Shown: positions 32,461 to 41,890 of the stretch, piece after piece
Numbering within the stretch: the first letter of the stretch is position 1
Layout: each line of letters begins with the position of its first letter
NCBI RefSeq assembly: GCF_009733795.1
Contig: NZ_WNXX01000007.1
Coordinates: 107,138 to 171,137 of the forward strand
Source of the DNA: Actinotalea caeni
GTDB lineage: Bacteria; Actinomycetota; Actinomycetes; Actinomycetales; Beutenbergiaceae
DNA: 64,000 bases
Direction: 5' to 3'
Made by a program: the position numbers and the translations under genes
Notes under the pieces: model-generated
Told to the model about the DNA's origin: nothing
Seen by the model: the letters and a program-made list of their open reading frames with translations, nothing else
Database searches by the model: none

Positions 32461-33383
32461 AGCAGCACCGCCACGACGACGAGCAGCGGCACCGCGAGCA
32501 CGGTCGTCACCAGCTGGGCGTCCCGCGCGATCGGCTGCCCGGTGCCGTACCGCATCGCGTAGACGAGCACGTTCTGCGCCGTCGGCAGCGCGGACATCGC
32601 GACGACCCCGAACAGCGCCGGCCCGGACAGCCCCAGCCACGCGCCCAGCCCCCACGCGAGCAGCGGGTGCACGAGCGAGCGCAGCACGACCGCGAGCGCC
32701 AGGTCGGGCAGCGGCGCCCGTGTCGCCGATCGCCGCGCGCCGGTGAGCGACATCCCAAGCATGAGCAGCGCGAGCGGTGCCGCGGCGGCCCCGACCAGCT
32801 GGAACGGGTTGAGCAGCCAGTCCGGCGGGGTCACCGGCAGCAGCGAGACCGCGACGCCGACCAGCGCGGCGATGATGATGGGGTTGCGCAGGGCGCCGCC
32901 GAGACCGGTCAGCAGCGCGCGCCGGCCGGTGCCGCTGCCTCGCGCCTCGAGCACGACGAACGACACCGGTGCCAGCACCAGCAGCTGGAACAGCAGCGTC
33001 GGCACCACCGCGACCGGGTTGCCGAGCAGGTAGACCGACAGCGGCAGGCCGAGGTTGCCGGCGTTGAGGTAGGAGGCAGCGAGCGCGCCGATCGTCGAGT
33101 CGCCGACGCTGCGTCGCAGCAGCAGCCGCAGCACCGTGAGCGCGACCAGCGCCACCAGCGCGGTGCTCACCGCGGTGACCAGCGCCGGCGCGGTCAGCAG
33201 CAGGTGCAGGTCCGCGGTCGCGATGGTCGCCACGAGCAGCGAGGGGGTGGCGACCATGAAGACGGTCTTGGCCAGCACGAGCTGGGCACCGTCGCCGAGC
33301 ACGCGCAGCCGTCCCAGCAGCCACCCGACGGCGGCGATTGCGGCCATGGTGCCGAGCGAGGTCAGCACCGCGGTCACGGGCAC
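32454..33383 (-). CDS. AEC-family (auxin efflux carrier-type) transporter
   Basis: 309 residues with about ten transmembrane helices. Family traits include 'PSLLVATIATADLHLL', 'AASYLNAGNLGLPLSVYLLGNP' (the conserved NxGNxGLP crossover) and 'MSALPTAQNVLVYAMRYGTGQPIARD' (the second, NVxxYA-type, crossover). AEC proteins move small carboxylates such as malate, lactate or malonate across the cytoplasmic membrane. The adjacent, divergent gene is an FMN-dependent lactate dehydrogenase, which makes lactate or another 2-hydroxy acid a reasonable substrate guess. ATG at 33383. Confidence 0.88.
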   Translation of the reverse strand: MPVTAVLTSLGTMAAIAAVGWLLGRLRVLGDGAQLVLAKTVFMVATPSLLVATIATADLHLLLTAPALVTAVSTALVALVALTVLRLLLRRSVGDSTIGALAASYLNAGNLGLPLSVYLLGNPVAVVPTLLFQLLVLAPVSFVVLEARGSGTGRRALLTGLGGALRNPIIIAALVGVAVSLLPVTPPDWLLNPFQLVGAAAAPLALLMLGMSLTGARRSATRAPLPDLALAVVLRSLVHPLLAWGLGAWLGLSGPALFGVVAMSALPTAQNVLVYAMRYGTGQPIARDAQLVTTVLAVPLLVVVAVLLG

Positions 33384-33486
33384 ACCTGCGCAGTCACGCC
33401 CGCGACGCTACTCGGCGCGCACGGCGGCGAGCCCGCGGTTGAAGTCGGTTGCCGCGGCGCCGGGACGACGGCGCAGCCGCGGTGTG

Positions 33487-33515
33487 TGAAACGATAAAAT
33501 CCGGCTGACTAGGCT
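33487..33515 (+). promoter_or_regulatory. Candidate promoter of the lactate dehydrogenase gene
   Basis: TGAAAC (33487-33492) and TAGGCT (33510-33515) are 17 bp apart, within the only AT-rich patch (GAAACGATAAAATC) of the intergenic region. The -35 match is poor, so an activator or alternative sigma factor may be used. Confidence 0.35.
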
Positions 33516-33566
33516 AGGCACGGCGACCGCGTCGGTGCGCCGTCGAGCACCTCGAGAGAGCGGGTC

Positions 33567-34883
33567 ATGGAACGACGACTCCCCAAGCTGTCCGTGCTGC
33601 GCGAGCAGCTCAACTTCCGCCGGCCGAGCCTGGACCTCACCGCGAACCGGCTCGAGAAGGCGCAGACGATCTGGGACCTGCGACGCATCGCCAAGCGCCG
33701 CACGCCCAAGGGGCCGTTCGACTACACCGACGGCGCCGCGGAGAACGAGGTCGGCCTCGCGCGGGCACGCACCGCGTTCGAGGACGTCGAGTTCCACCCG
33801 AGCATCCTGCGCGACGTCACGCACGTCTCGACGTCGTGGGACGTGCTCGGGGCGCCCGTCGCCTATCCGCTCGGCATCGCCCCGACCGGCTTCACCCGGC
33901 TGATGCACGCGGCCGGCGAGCGCGCCGGCGCCGCGGCCGCCCAGCGGTTCGGGATCCCCTTCGCGCTCTCGACGCTCGGCACGACGTCGATCGAGGAGGT
34001 CCGCAAGGCGGCCCCGCGCGGTCGGCTGTGGTTCCAGCTCTACATGATGAAGGAGCGCCAGCGCTCGCTCGACCTCGTCGCGCGCGCCAAGGCGGCGGGC
34101 TACGACACCCTGCTGATCACCGTCGACACCCCGGTCGCGGGCGCCCGGCACCGTGACAAGCGCAACGGCATGGCGTTCCCGCCGCAGCTGACGCCGATGA
34201 CGATCATCGACGCGCTGCCGCGCCCCGAGTGGTGGATCAACTACCTCACGACCGAGCCGCTGGAGTTCGCCTCGGTCTCCAAGTGGGACGGCACGGTCGC
34301 CGAGCTGCTGGACGCGATGTTCGACCCGAGCATCGACTACGACGCGCTCGAGGAGATCCGCTCGCACTGGGACGGCAAGGTCGTCGTCAAGGGCGTGCAG
34401 AACGTCGACGACGCGCGCCGGCTCGCCGATGCCGGCGTGGACGGCATCGTGCTCTCCAACCACGGCGGTCGCCAGCTCGACCGGGCGCCGGTGCCGTTCC
34501 TGCTGCTTCCCGAGGTCGTGCGCGAGGTCGGCAAGGACCTCGAGGTCCACCTCGACACCGGCATCATGAGCGGTGCCGACGTCGTCGCCTCGGTCGCGAT
34601 GGGCGCGCGCTTCACCTCGGTCGGCCGCGCGTACCTGTACGGGCTGATGGCCGGCGGTGAGGCCGGTGTGGTGCGCGCGCTGCAGATCCTCACCGGCGAG
34701 ATCGAGCGGGTGATGCGGCTCATCGGGGTCGCGAGCCTCGAGGAGCTCGGCCCGCAGCACGTCACCCAGCTGATGCGGCTGACGCCGCGCGAGCTCGGCG
34801 CTCCCGAGGCCGGTGCCGCGACCGCGCCGGCGCGCACGCCCGCCCGCAAGCCGGCTGCACGCACGCGCGCCCGCTCCTCCTAG
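33567..34883 (+). CDS. lldD: FMN-dependent L-lactate dehydrogenase / alpha-hydroxy-acid oxidase
   Basis: 438 residues. The TIM barrel binds FMN; '[14 protein letters not shown]', '[48 protein letters not shown]' and the active-site '[14 protein letters not shown]' (catalytic H299, substrate Arg R302) identify the family. It oxidises L-lactate to pyruvate at the membrane, passing electrons to quinone. After about residue 405 the protein carries a non-conserved, Pro/Ala-rich, basic tail with several PAR/KPA-type repeats, making it longer than the usual 380-400 residues. Divergent from an AEC transporter that may import the substrate. Confidence 0.93.
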   Translation: MERRLPKLSVLREQLNFRRPSLDLTANRLEKAQTIWDLRRIAKRRTPKGPFDYTDGAAENEVGLARARTAFEDVEFHPSILRDVTHVSTSWDVLGAPVAYPLGIAPTGFTRLMHAAGERAGAAAAQRFGIPFALSTLGTTSIEEVRKAAPRGRLWFQLYMMKERQRSLDLVARAKAAGYDTLLITVDTPVAGARHRDKRNGMAFPPQLTPMTIIDALPRPEWWINYLTTEPLEFASVSKWDGTVAELLDAMFDPSIDYDALEEIRSHWDGKVVVKGVQNVDDARRLADAGVDGIVLSNHGGRQLDRAPVPFLLLPEVVREVGKDLEVHLDTGIMSGADVVASVAMGARFTSVGRAYLYGLMAGGEAGVVRALQILTGEIERVMRLIGVASLEELGPQHVTQLMRLTPRELGAPEAGAATAPARTPARKPAARTRARSS

Positions 34884-34899
34884 CACCGGCGGGCGCGGC

Positions 34900-34956
34900 C
34901 CCGGCCGCGCCTGTGGACCCGGCCGCGCTCGTCGACCCGGCCGCGCCTGTGGACCC
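34900..34956. repeat. 18-bp tandem repeat after lldD
   Basis: Three consecutive copies of CCCGGCCGCGCCTGTGGA (second copy with CTCGTCGA at its end) followed by a degenerate fourth. It lies in the gap between lldD and the TM2 gene, with no coding role. Confidence 0.75.
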
Positions 34957-35053
34957 AGCCCTGCGCGGTCGGGTGCCTGGCTACCATGCGCGGAGGGGAC
35001 GGTGAGATCTCCGACGCCGCCGGAGCGTGTCCGGACCGGAGGTGAGGGACCCG

Positions 35054-35575
35054 ATGACCGTGCCCACCGCGCCTGGTCACCCCCCGCACGAGGGCGGGTC
35101 CGGCTGGGACCCCGCGGCGTCGGGGCACCCCGGACCCAGCCCGACGCAGCAGCCGTACGGCTACCAGTACCAGCCGCTCGGCAGCTACCCGGGCCAGCCG
35201 CCAAGCCCGCAGCAGCAGGTGCCCGCGTACGGCACGCCGCCCATGGCGTACCCGGCGCCCGCGAGCGGCCCCTACGGTGCTGGCCCCGCCGCGTACGTCC
35301 AGGGCCACCCGCACAGCGCCTACCCGTACGACCGCGTCTACGGTCCGGCCGGTGAGCTCGTCTCCACCAAGAGCCGCACGGTCGCGTCCCTGCTCAGCTT
35401 CTTCCTCGGCGCGCTCGGCGTGGACCGGTTCTACCTCGGAAACATCGGCATGGGGGTCGCCAAGCTGCTGCTCGGCTGGGCGACGTTCGGCATCTGGCCG
35501 CTCATCGACTTCATCGTCATCGTCGCCGGCAGCGCGCACGACGGCCAGGGGGCGCGCGTCAGCCGCTGGGAGTAG
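35054..35575 (+). CDS. TM2-domain membrane protein with proline/glutamine/tyrosine-rich N-terminus
   Basis: 173 residues starting at ATG 35054 after GGAGGTGAGGG. The first 100 residues are low complexity (Pro, Gln, Tyr, Gly; 'QQPYGYQYQPLGSYPGQPP'), probably disordered and cytoplasmic. The TM2 domain follows: 'KSRTVASLLSFFLGALGVDRFYLGNIGMGVAKLLLGWATFGIWPLIDFIVIVAG', two transmembrane helices with the DRFY motif between. TM2 proteins are small membrane proteins of unknown biochemical role, often linked to cell envelope. It appears monocistronic and is followed by a bidirectional terminator. Confidence 0.9.
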   Translation: MTVPTAPGHPPHEGGSGWDPAASGHPGPSPTQQPYGYQYQPLGSYPGQPPSPQQQVPAYGTPPMAYPAPASGPYGAGPAAYVQGHPHSAYPYDRVYGPAGELVSTKSRTVASLLSFFLGALGVDRFYLGNIGMGVAKLLLGWATFGIWPLIDFIVIVAGSAHDGQGARVSRWE

Positions 35576-35704
35576 CCGCCGGGACGGCCTGCCCGGCCCC
35601 GGGCGGGCGCCGGGCTCGGGTGCGTGCCTGGCACGGGTGCGTGCTGGCCACGGGCCCTCGCCCGGCCACGGCGCGTGCCGGTCACAGCTCGCCGGACATG
35701 CCGA

Positions 35705-35733
35705 CGCCCCGCCGGCCGGTGGCCGACGGGGCG
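35705..35733. terminator. Bidirectional hairpin terminator between TM2 gene and glpK
   Basis: CGCCCCGCCGGCC (35705-35717) pairs with GGCCGACGGGGCG (35721-35733) around a GGT loop, with one mismatch in 13 bp. It lies between two convergent genes and can serve both. There is no U-tract, as is common in high-GC actinobacteria. Confidence 0.7.
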
Positions 35734-35753
35734 CCTCGACAGTCCCTCGCGAG

Positions 35754-37274
35754 TCAGTCCTTCTCGGTGTCCTCGTCCACCCAGTCGAAGGTCTTCGTGA
35801 CGGCCTTCTTCCAGTTGCGGTAGAGGCGGTCGCGCTCGGCGTCCTCCATCTGGGGCTCCCAGCGCTTGTCCTCGGCCCAGTTGTCGATGACGTCCTGCTC
35901 GCCGTTCCAGAACCCGACGGCGATGCCCGCGGCGTAGGCGGCGCCGAGCGCCGTCGTCTCCGCGACCTGCGGCCGGACCACCGGCACGCCCAGGATGTCC
36001 GCCTGGAACTGCATGAGCGTCTCGTTGGCGATCATGCCGCCGTCGACCTTCAGCTCGGTGAGGTCGACGCCGGAGTCGGCGTTCATCGCGTCGAGCACCT
36101 CACGGGTCTGGAAGGCGGTCGCCTCCAGGGCCGCGCGGGCGATGTGACCCTTGTTGACGTACCGGGTCAGACCGACGAGCGCGCCGCGGGCGTCCGAGCG
36201 CCAGTACGGCGCGAACAGACCCGAGAACGCCGGCACGAAGTACGCACCGCCGTTGTCGTCGACGCTCTTGGCCAGGTCCTCGACCTCCGGCGCCGAGCCG
36301 ATGAGGCCCAGGTTGTCGCGCAGCCACTGCACCAGCGAGCCGGTGACGGCGATCGAGCCCTCGAGCGCGTAGACCGTCGGCTGGTCACCGATCTTGTAGC
36401 AGACCGTCGTCAGCAGGCCGTTCTCGCTCGGCACCTTCTCGGTACCGGTGTTGATCAGCATGAAGTTGCCGGTGCCGTAGGTGTTCTTGGCCATGCCGAC
36501 CTCGAAGCACGCCTGCCCGAAGGTCGCCGCCTGCTGGTCGCCCAGGATCCCGGCGATCGGTACGCCGGCGAGGTTGCCCTGCGCGCGGCCCTCGCCGTAG
36601 ACCTCGGAGGAGGAACGGATCTCGGGCAGCATCGACATCGGGATGCCCATGTCCGCGGCGATGCTCTCGTCCCAGCTCAGGGTCTCGAGGTCCATGAGCA
36701 TCGTGCGCGAGGCGTTGGTGACGTCGGTGACGTGGACGCCGCCCTGGGTGCCACCGGTGAGGTTCCACAGCAGCCAGGTGTCGGTGTTGCCGAACACCAG
36801 GTCGCCGGCCTCGGCCTTCTCGCGCGCACCCTCGACGTTGTCGAGGATCCACTTGACCTTGGGGCCGGAGAAGTAGGTCGCCAGCGGCAGACCGACCTTC
36901 GACTTGTACTTGTCCGGGTCGCCGCCACCGAGCTCGTCGACGATCTTCTGGGTGCGGGTGTCCTGCCAGACGATCGCGTTGTAGACGGGCTCGCCGGTGG
37001 TCTTGTCCCAGACGACCGCGGTCTCGCGCTGGTTCGTGATGCCGACGGCGACCAGGTCGTCCTTGGTGATGTTCGCGCGGGTCAGGGCGAGCGCCACGAC
37101 CTCGCGGGTGTTGCGCCAGATCTCGGCGGGGTCGTGCTCGACCCAACCGGCGCGCGGGAAGATCTGCTCGTGCTCGAGCTGGCCGCTCTCGACGATCTGA
37201 CCGGAGTGGTTGAAGACGATCGCGCGGGTGCTGGTGGTGCCCTGGTCGATCGCGAGGACGTACTTGTCCGCCAT
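35754..37274 (-). CDS. glpK: Glycerol kinase
   Basis: 506 residues, the standard length. ATG at 37274 with AAAGG upstream. '[25 protein letters not shown]' (ATPase motif), '[21 protein letters not shown]', '[32 protein letters not shown]', '[14 protein letters not shown]', '[28 protein letters not shown]' and '[21 protein letters not shown]' are all glycerol kinase signatures. It phosphorylates glycerol to sn-glycerol 3-phosphate in the cytoplasm, trapping glycerol entering through the adjacent facilitator. It is the last gene of glpD-glpF-glpK, transcribed toward a shared terminator. Confidence 0.98.
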   Translation of the reverse strand: MADKYVLAIDQGTTSTRAIVFNHSGQIVESGQLEHEQIFPRAGWVEHDPAEIWRNTREVVALALTRANITKDDLVAVGITNQRETAVVWDKTTGEPVYNAIVWQDTRTQKIVDELGGGDPDKYKSKVGLPLATYFSGPKVKWILDNVEGAREKAEAGDLVFGNTDTWLLWNLTGGTQGGVHVTDVTNASRTMLMDLETLSWDESIAADMGIPMSMLPEIRSSSEVYGEGRAQGNLAGVPIAGILGDQQAATFGQACFEVGMAKNTYGTGNFMLINTGTEKVPSENGLLTTVCYKIGDQPTVYALEGSIAVTGSLVQWLRDNLGLIGSAPEVEDLAKSVDDNGGAYFVPAFSGLFAPYWRSDARGALVGLTRYVNKGHIARAALEATAFQTREVLDAMNADSGVDLTELKVDGGMIANETLMQFQADILGVPVVRPQVAETTALGAAYAAGIAVGFWNGEQDVIDNWAEDKRWEPQMEDAERDRLYRNWKKAVTKTFDWVDEDTEKD

Positions 37275-37383
37275 GGGGATGGTGCCTTTCACTTCGTCGT
37301 GGCGCACCGCGTTCGGGTGCGGGTCGGGGCCTGTGCCGCCGGTGGGCGCCGGGTCGCGACGCCCACCGGCAGGTGGCCGCTCG

Positions 37384-38118
37384 TCAGTCGAGCGGCAGGA
37401 AGGTCAGCAGCGGGTCGGCCAGGAGGCCGGCCAGCACGCCACCGATGATCGGGCCGAGCACCGGGACCCAGGAGTAGCCCCAGTCGGACGAGCCCTTGCC
37501 CTTGATCGGCAGGATCGCGTGCGCGATGCGCGGGCCGAGGTCACGGGCGGGGTTGATCGCGTAGCCGGTCGGCCCGCCGAGGCTGGCGCCGATGCCGACG
37601 ACCAGGAGCGCCACGGCCAGTGGGCCGAGCTCGCTCGGGGTGCCGGCGAACGCGATGACGACGAACACGAGGACGAAGGTCGCGATGACCTCGGTGACGG
37701 TGTTCCAGCCGTAGCTCCGCTTGGCGGGAGCCGTGGAGAACACCGCGAGCTTGAGCGCCGGGTCGGGCTCGTCGTCGAAGTGCTGCTTGTAGGCGAGCCA
37801 GCAGGCCACGGCACCGAGGATCGCGCCGATGAACTGGCCGACGATGTAGAGCAGCACGTTGCCGACCGTGGCGTCGATCCCGTCCGCGAGGTCGCCCCCG
37901 GCGGCCCAGAGACCGAACGTGACGGCGGGGTTGATGTGCGCGCCCGTGTCGACAGCGGCGTAGACACCGGCGAAGACGCCGAGCCCCCATCCGAAGTTGA
38001 TCAGCAGCCAGCCGCCGCCGAAGCCCTTGGTGCCCGCGAGCACCACGTTGGCCACGACACCGCAGCCGAGGAGGACCAGCAGGAAGGTACCTACCGCCTC
38101 CGGGAGGATGATGTCCAT
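37384..38118 (-). CDS. glpF: Glycerol uptake facilitator (aquaglyceroporin, MIP family)
   Basis: 244 residues with six helices and two half-helices. The NPA boxes are at 63-65 ('HINPAVT') and 189-191 ('[11 protein letters not shown]'); the aspartate after the second box (D193) marks a glycerol-conducting channel rather than a water-only aquaporin. It allows glycerol diffusion across the cytoplasmic membrane. ATG at 38118 with AGAAAGAGAG as ribosome binding region. It sits between glpD and glpK, 90 and 109 bp from each, and probably shares their transcript. Confidence 0.96.
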   Translation of the reverse strand: MDIILPEAVGTFLLVLLGCGVVANVVLAGTKGFGGGWLLINFGWGLGVFAGVYAAVDTGAHINPAVTFGLWAAGGDLADGIDATVGNVLLYIVGQFIGAILGAVACWLAYKQHFDDEPDPALKLAVFSTAPAKRSYGWNTVTEVIATFVLVFVVIAFAGTPSELGPLAVALLVVGIGASLGGPTGYAINPARDLGPRIAHAILPIKGKGSSDWGYSWVPVLGPIIGGVLAGLLADPLLTFLPLD

Positions 38119-38148
38119 CTGACTCTCTTTCTCGTCATCGAGTGGTGA

Positions 38149-38181
38149 GTGATGTGGAGCGCCCCGGTTGCGCCACATCAC
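38149..38181. promoter_or_regulatory. Hairpin in the glpD-glpF gap
   Basis: GTGATGTGG (38149-38157) and CCACATCAC (38173-38181) are perfect 9-bp complements around a 15-base loop. It may attenuate transcription or set different glpD and glpFK message levels, or be an operator for the glycerol regulator. Confidence 0.5.
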
Positions 38182-38208
38182 GAAGCATGCCGCCGAGCGG
38201 CACGCGGA

Positions 38209-39945
38209 TCACGCAGGCGCGTCGATCGGACGCAACGGAACGATGTCGGGCGCCTGCGCCCGAGCCAGCGCGCCCTCGGCGTCGCTGGTGGTCTGTGCGG
38301 CGGCCGCCTCGGCGTCGCGCAGCGCGAGGTAGGCCTTCTTCTCGGCCTCCTGGCGCTCGGCGTCCCAGCCGAGGATCGGGGCCAGGATGTCGACGATCTC
38401 GTCGAGGGCGGCCGCGCCGCCGTCCTCGCGCTCGTAGACGAGCCGGGTGCGGTGCAGCATCACGTCCTCGAGGTGCAGCGCCTGCTCGTGCGTGGCCGCG
38501 AACGCGACCTCGACCCGCAGGTAGTCCGGCGCGCCGGCGAGCGGCCGCGCGAGGTCGGGCTGCTGCTCGATCATCGCGACGAGGTCGGCCAGCTGGCCGC
38601 CGTAGCGGTTGAGCAGGTGGTCGCAGCGGTCCTTGGTCCAGCCGTAGGTCTCGGCCCAGCCGCGCGCCTTGCGGCGCGCCGTCGTGAACCCGACGGCGCC
38701 GGCGAGCGGCACCCGGTCGGTGATCGACGGCGTCGTGCGGGCCTCCTCGCCGAGCGCGAAGTCGACGGCGTCCTTCGCCATCACGCGGTAGGTGGTGAGC
38801 TTGCCGCCGGCGATGACGACCAGCCCCGGGGTGGGGGAGGCGGTCGTGTGCTCGCGCGACACCTTGGCCGAGGAGGTGCCCTCCTTGGTGCCCGGCTGCA
38901 GCAGCGGCCGCAGACCCGCGTAGGTGCCGATGATGTCGTCGCGCGTGAGCGGGTCCTTGAGCACGGCGTTGGCCCGCTCGAGGACGTAGTCGATGTCCTC
39001 GGCCGTGGCGACCGGGTGCACCGGGTCCTCGGTGTAGGGGGTGTCGGTGGTGCCGATGATCCAGTAGCGCTGCCACGGGATGACGAACAGCACGCTCTTC
39101 TCGGTCTGCAGGATCAGACCCCGCTCGCCGCGGATGCGCGAGCGCGGCACCACGATGTGGATGCCCTTCGACGCCAGCACCCGCAGCCCGCCGTCGGTGC
39201 CGGCGAGCGCCTCGGTGTCCTCGGTCCAGACGCCGGTCGCGTTGATGACGGCCTTCGCCTTGATCGTGTGCTGCTCGCCGCTCTCGAGGTCGACGACGAC
39301 GGCGCCCGTCACCCGCTCGCCGTCGCGCGTCATCTCCACGACCTGCGTGCGCGACGCCGCCAGCGCGCCGTACGCGGCGGCGGTGCGGACGAGCGTGACG
39401 ACCAGCCGGGCGTCGTCGACCTGGGCGTCCCAGTACTGGATCGCGCCGACCGCGACGTCGGGGCGCATGTCGGGGAAGACCCGCCCGAGCTCGGAGTGGC
39501 TGACGTGCTTGTGGAACCTGGTGGCGCGGCGGCGCTTGGACAGCGAGGCGAGCGCGTCGTAGAGCGCGATGCCGGAGCCGACGTAGAACCGCTCCCACAC
39601 GTGGTGCTTGAGCGGGTACAGGAACGGCACCGGCCGCACGAGGTGGGGCGCGAGCTCCGAGAGCAGCAGGTCGCGCTCGGTCAGCGCCTCGTGCACGAGG
39701 TTGAAGTCGAGCATCTGCAGGTAGCGCAGGCCGCCGTGGACGAGCTTCGAGGACCGCGACGACGTGCCGCTGGCCCAGTCCTGGGCCTCGACGATGCCGA
39801 CGCGCAGGCCGCGCGTGGCCGCGTCGAGCGCGATCCCGGCACCGGTCACGCCTCCTCCGACGACCAGGACGTCCAGCCCGGTCTCGTCGCTCATCTGCGC
39901 GAGCGCCTGGGCCCGGCTCTCTGCGGTGATCGCGGTCGTGGCCAC
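38209..39945 (-). CDS. glpD: Aerobic glycerol-3-phosphate dehydrogenase
   Basis: 578 residues, normal length. FAD-binding 'DVLVVGGGVTGAGIALDAATRGLRVGIVEAQDWASGTSSRSSKLVHGGLRYL' (25-75) contains the GxGxxG and the SSRSSKLVHGGLRYL hallmark of GlpD. Later motifs are 'VVPRSRIRGERGLILQTEKSVLFVIPWQRYWIIGTTDTPY' and 'GLVVIAGGKLTTYRVMAKDAV'. It oxidises glycerol 3-phosphate to dihydroxyacetone phosphate at the membrane and feeds electrons to menaquinone. It is the first gene of the glp operon; the start at 39945 is 150 bp from the divergent SorC-type regulator. Confidence 0.97.
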   Translation of the reverse strand: MATTAITAESRAQALAQMSDETGLDVLVVGGGVTGAGIALDAATRGLRVGIVEAQDWASGTSSRSSKLVHGGLRYLQMLDFNLVHEALTERDLLLSELAPHLVRPVPFLYPLKHHVWERFYVGSGIALYDALASLSKRRRATRFHKHVSHSELGRVFPDMRPDVAVGAIQYWDAQVDDARLVVTLVRTAAAYGALAASRTQVVEMTRDGERVTGAVVVDLESGEQHTIKAKAVINATGVWTEDTEALAGTDGGLRVLASKGIHIVVPRSRIRGERGLILQTEKSVLFVIPWQRYWIIGTTDTPYTEDPVHPVATAEDIDYVLERANAVLKDPLTRDDIIGTYAGLRPLLQPGTKEGTSSAKVSREHTTASPTPGLVVIAGGKLTTYRVMAKDAVDFALGEEARTTPSITDRVPLAGAVGFTTARRKARGWAETYGWTKDRCDHLLNRYGGQLADLVAMIEQQPDLARPLAGAPDYLRVEVAFAATHEQALHLEDVMLHRTRLVYEREDGGAAALDEIVDILAPILGWDAERQEAEKKAYLALRDAEAAAAQTTSDAEGALARAQAPDIVPLRPIDAPA

Positions 39946-40009
39946 GGTGCCTCCTGATGTCGATGGTGTTCAGGACTACCCGGACGCGGGGTGCAGGCCC
40001 CCACACATC

Positions 40010-40064
40010 CCACACACTTGTGGAGAGCGCACGTTCGCGCAAGCATGCTGCACATATGTGCAGC
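40010..40064. promoter_or_regulatory. Two palindromic operators in the glpD/regulator divergent region
   Basis: GCTGCACATATGTGCAGC (40047-40064) is a perfect 18-bp palindrome and AT-rich in the centre. A second, weaker one, CCACACACTTGTGG (40010-40023), has CCACA/TGTGG arms. Both contain a CACA/TGTG half. They lie between glpD and the SorC-type gene and are the best candidates for the regulator's binding sites. Confidence 0.65.
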
Positions 40065-40095
40065 CGCCGTCGAGCCGCCTGGGAGCCCGTGAACC

Positions 40096-41055
40096 GTGCA
40101 TGACGAGGACGCCTACCGCGCGGCGACGATGTACTACCTCCAGAACCAGACGATGGAGGTGATCGCGAAGACCCTGCGGGTCTCGCGCTCCACGGTGTCA
40201 CGGCTCATCGCGCAGGCGCGAGCCGAGGGCATGGTGCGGATCGCCGTCGAGCAGCCCGCGAGCCGCAGCGGCGCCGCGCTCGGGCACCGGCTGGCCGCGA
40301 CCTTCGGCATCCGCGCGCACGTGGTGCCGGTGCGGCCGCGCTCGACCGAGCTGCAGCGCCTCGATCAGGTCGCCGCGGTGGCGGCGAACCTGCTCGGCCA
40401 GTGGTTCGGCTCCGACATGGTGCTCGGCATCGCGTGGGGCACGACGGTGTCGGCGATCGCCGGCCACCTGCGGCGCTACCCGACGTCCGCCTCGACGGTC
40501 GTGCAGCTCAACGGGGCAGCGAACACCGATGCCAGCGGCGTCACCTACGCGAGCGAGCTCATCGGCACGATCGCGGAGTCCTTCGGCGCGACGAGCGTGC
40601 ACTTCCCGGTGCCCGCGTTCTTCGACCACGCCCAGACGAAGACGCTGATGTGGCGCGAGCGGAGCGTGCAGCGCGTGCTCGAGGTGCAGCGCCGCGCCGA
40701 TCTCGCGGTGTTCGGCGTCGGCGCCGTGACGGCCGAGGTGCCCTCGCACGTGTACTCGGCCGGGTACCTGTCCGAGGAGGAGATGCGCGACCTCACCGCC
40801 GACGGCGTCGTCGGCGACGTCTGCACGGTGTTCCACCGCGAGGACGGCACCTACCGCGACATCGAGATCAACCAGCGCGCGACCGGGCCGACCCCGCGGG
40901 AGCTGCGACGCATCGGGCGGCGGATGTGCGTCGTCGTCGGCGACCGCAAGGTGCCGGCGCTGCTGGGGGCGCTGCGGGCGCGGGTCGCGACCGACCTCGT
41001 CATCGACGAGACGACGGCGGGGCGGCTCCTGGAGCGGGCGACGGCGCGACCCTGA
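40096..41055 (+). CDS. SorC/DeoR-type sugar-binding transcriptional regulator
   Basis: 319 residues. An N-terminal helix-turn-helix ('AATMYYLQNQTMEVIAKTLRVSRSTVSRLIAQARAEGMVRI', about 9-50) is joined to the SorC sugar-binding domain ('LLGQWFGSDMVLGIAWGTTVSAIAGHL', 'VVQLNGAANTDASGVTYASELIGTIAESFG', 'FFDHAQTKTLMWRERSVQRVLEVQRRADLAVFGVGAVT'). SorC regulators respond to phosphorylated sugars; here glycerol 3-phosphate or dihydroxyacetone phosphate is a natural guess because the gene is divergent from glpDFK. GTG and ATG starts coincide closely; ATG at 40096. Operators are described at 40010-40064. Confidence 0.9.
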   Translation: MHDEDAYRAATMYYLQNQTMEVIAKTLRVSRSTVSRLIAQARAEGMVRIAVEQPASRSGAALGHRLAATFGIRAHVVPVRPRSTELQRLDQVAAVAANLLGQWFGSDMVLGIAWGTTVSAIAGHLRRYPTSASTVVQLNGAANTDASGVTYASELIGTIAESFGATSVHFPVPAFFDHAQTKTLMWRERSVQRVLEVQRRADLAVFGVGAVTAEVPSHVYSAGYLSEEEMRDLTADGVVGDVCTVFHREDGTYRDIEINQRATGPTPRELRRIGRRMCVVVGDRKVPALLGALRARVATDLVIDETTAGRLLERATARP

Positions 41056-41088
41056 GCCGCCGGTGCGGGCCGCCCCCGGGCCGTGCGG

Positions 41089-41586
41089 CTAGACCGAGCG
41101 GAGCAGGTGCACGCGCAGGAGCGCGAGCACGACGACCAGCTGGGCGGTGACGAGCGCACCGACGAAGGCCCCCAGCAGGCCGGCGCTCGCCACCAGCGCC
41201 CACACCGTGATCGCGAGGACGCACGCGCCGAGGGTGATGCGCATGAGGACGGCCAGCCGCGACGCCGTCGCGCGGGTCGTGGTGCGCGGGACGTCCTCGC
41301 GGACGGCGTCCGAGGAGGCGTCGCTGCCCGGCTCGCCGACGCCGCGCAGCACCCGCACGAGCCCCACGCCCGCGACCGCGGCCGACGCCAGCGCGCACAC
41401 CTGGCCGACGCCCAGCAGCGTCAGCCCGGCCGTGATCGGCGGCGTGCGCAGGTCGTCGCCCGCGAGCGACAGCCCGCCGAGCCCGACCGCCGCGAGCGCC
41501 AGGCACGCACCGGCCAGCGCCACCAGAGTGCGGGTGTGCGCGCGAACCGCACGCGCGATGACGACGTCGGGCGGCACGCGTTCCAC
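41089..41586 (-). CDS. Small integral membrane protein of unknown function
   Basis: 165 residues from a GTG at 41586 (a second GTG lies at 41577). About four hydrophobic segments are visible: 'ALAGACLALAAVGLGGLSLAG', 'ITAGLTLLGVGQVCALASAAVAGVGLV', 'LAVLMRITLGACVLAITVWALVASAGLL' and 'VGALVTAQLVVVLALLRVHLL'. There is no known motif. The gene is convergent with the SorC regulator, 33 bp apart. Its start is not preceded by a strong ribosome binding site, so it may be leaderless or misplaced. A role in glycerol uptake cannot be claimed. Confidence 0.6.
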   Translation of the reverse strand: MERVPPDVVIARAVRAHTRTLVALAGACLALAAVGLGGLSLAGDDLRTPPITAGLTLLGVGQVCALASAAVAGVGLVRVLRGVGEPGSDASSDAVREDVPRTTTRATASRLAVLMRITLGACVLAITVWALVASAGLLGAFVGALVTAQLVVVLALLRVHLLRSV

Positions 41587-41716
41587 ACGCCCGAGGGTAG
41601 GCGCTCGCGGGGGAGGAGGCCGACCGGGCGCGACGGCGGCGCGGCACCGGACGAGGCGAGCAACCGAGCCCGGGCGGGGCCGCCCGGCGCGGCGCACTCG
41701 CGCACGCTCGCCTCTT

Positions 41717-41785
41717 GCCGAGCTCGTACCTGCGTGCCGAGCTCGTAGCGTGCACCGTACGGGCTCGGTGCGGCGGTGCGGGTTG
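41717..41785. repeat. 70-bp palindromic repeat, copy A
   Basis: Begins GCCGAGCTCGTACC, has the loop GTGCAC and a diverged right arm (GGGCTCGGTG, GGTGCGGGTT). Four copies of the GAGCTCGTACC-like word make two nested hairpins. It is the most degenerate copy of the family. Confidence 0.8.
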
Positions 41786-41890
41786 GCGGGGTGGCCGGAG
41801 GTGGGGCTCGCGCGACGGGGGCGAGCCGGCGGGTGCGCGGCGGGGCGGCGCGTGCGCGGTGCGGCAGGCGCGGTCGAACGCGCGCCCGCT

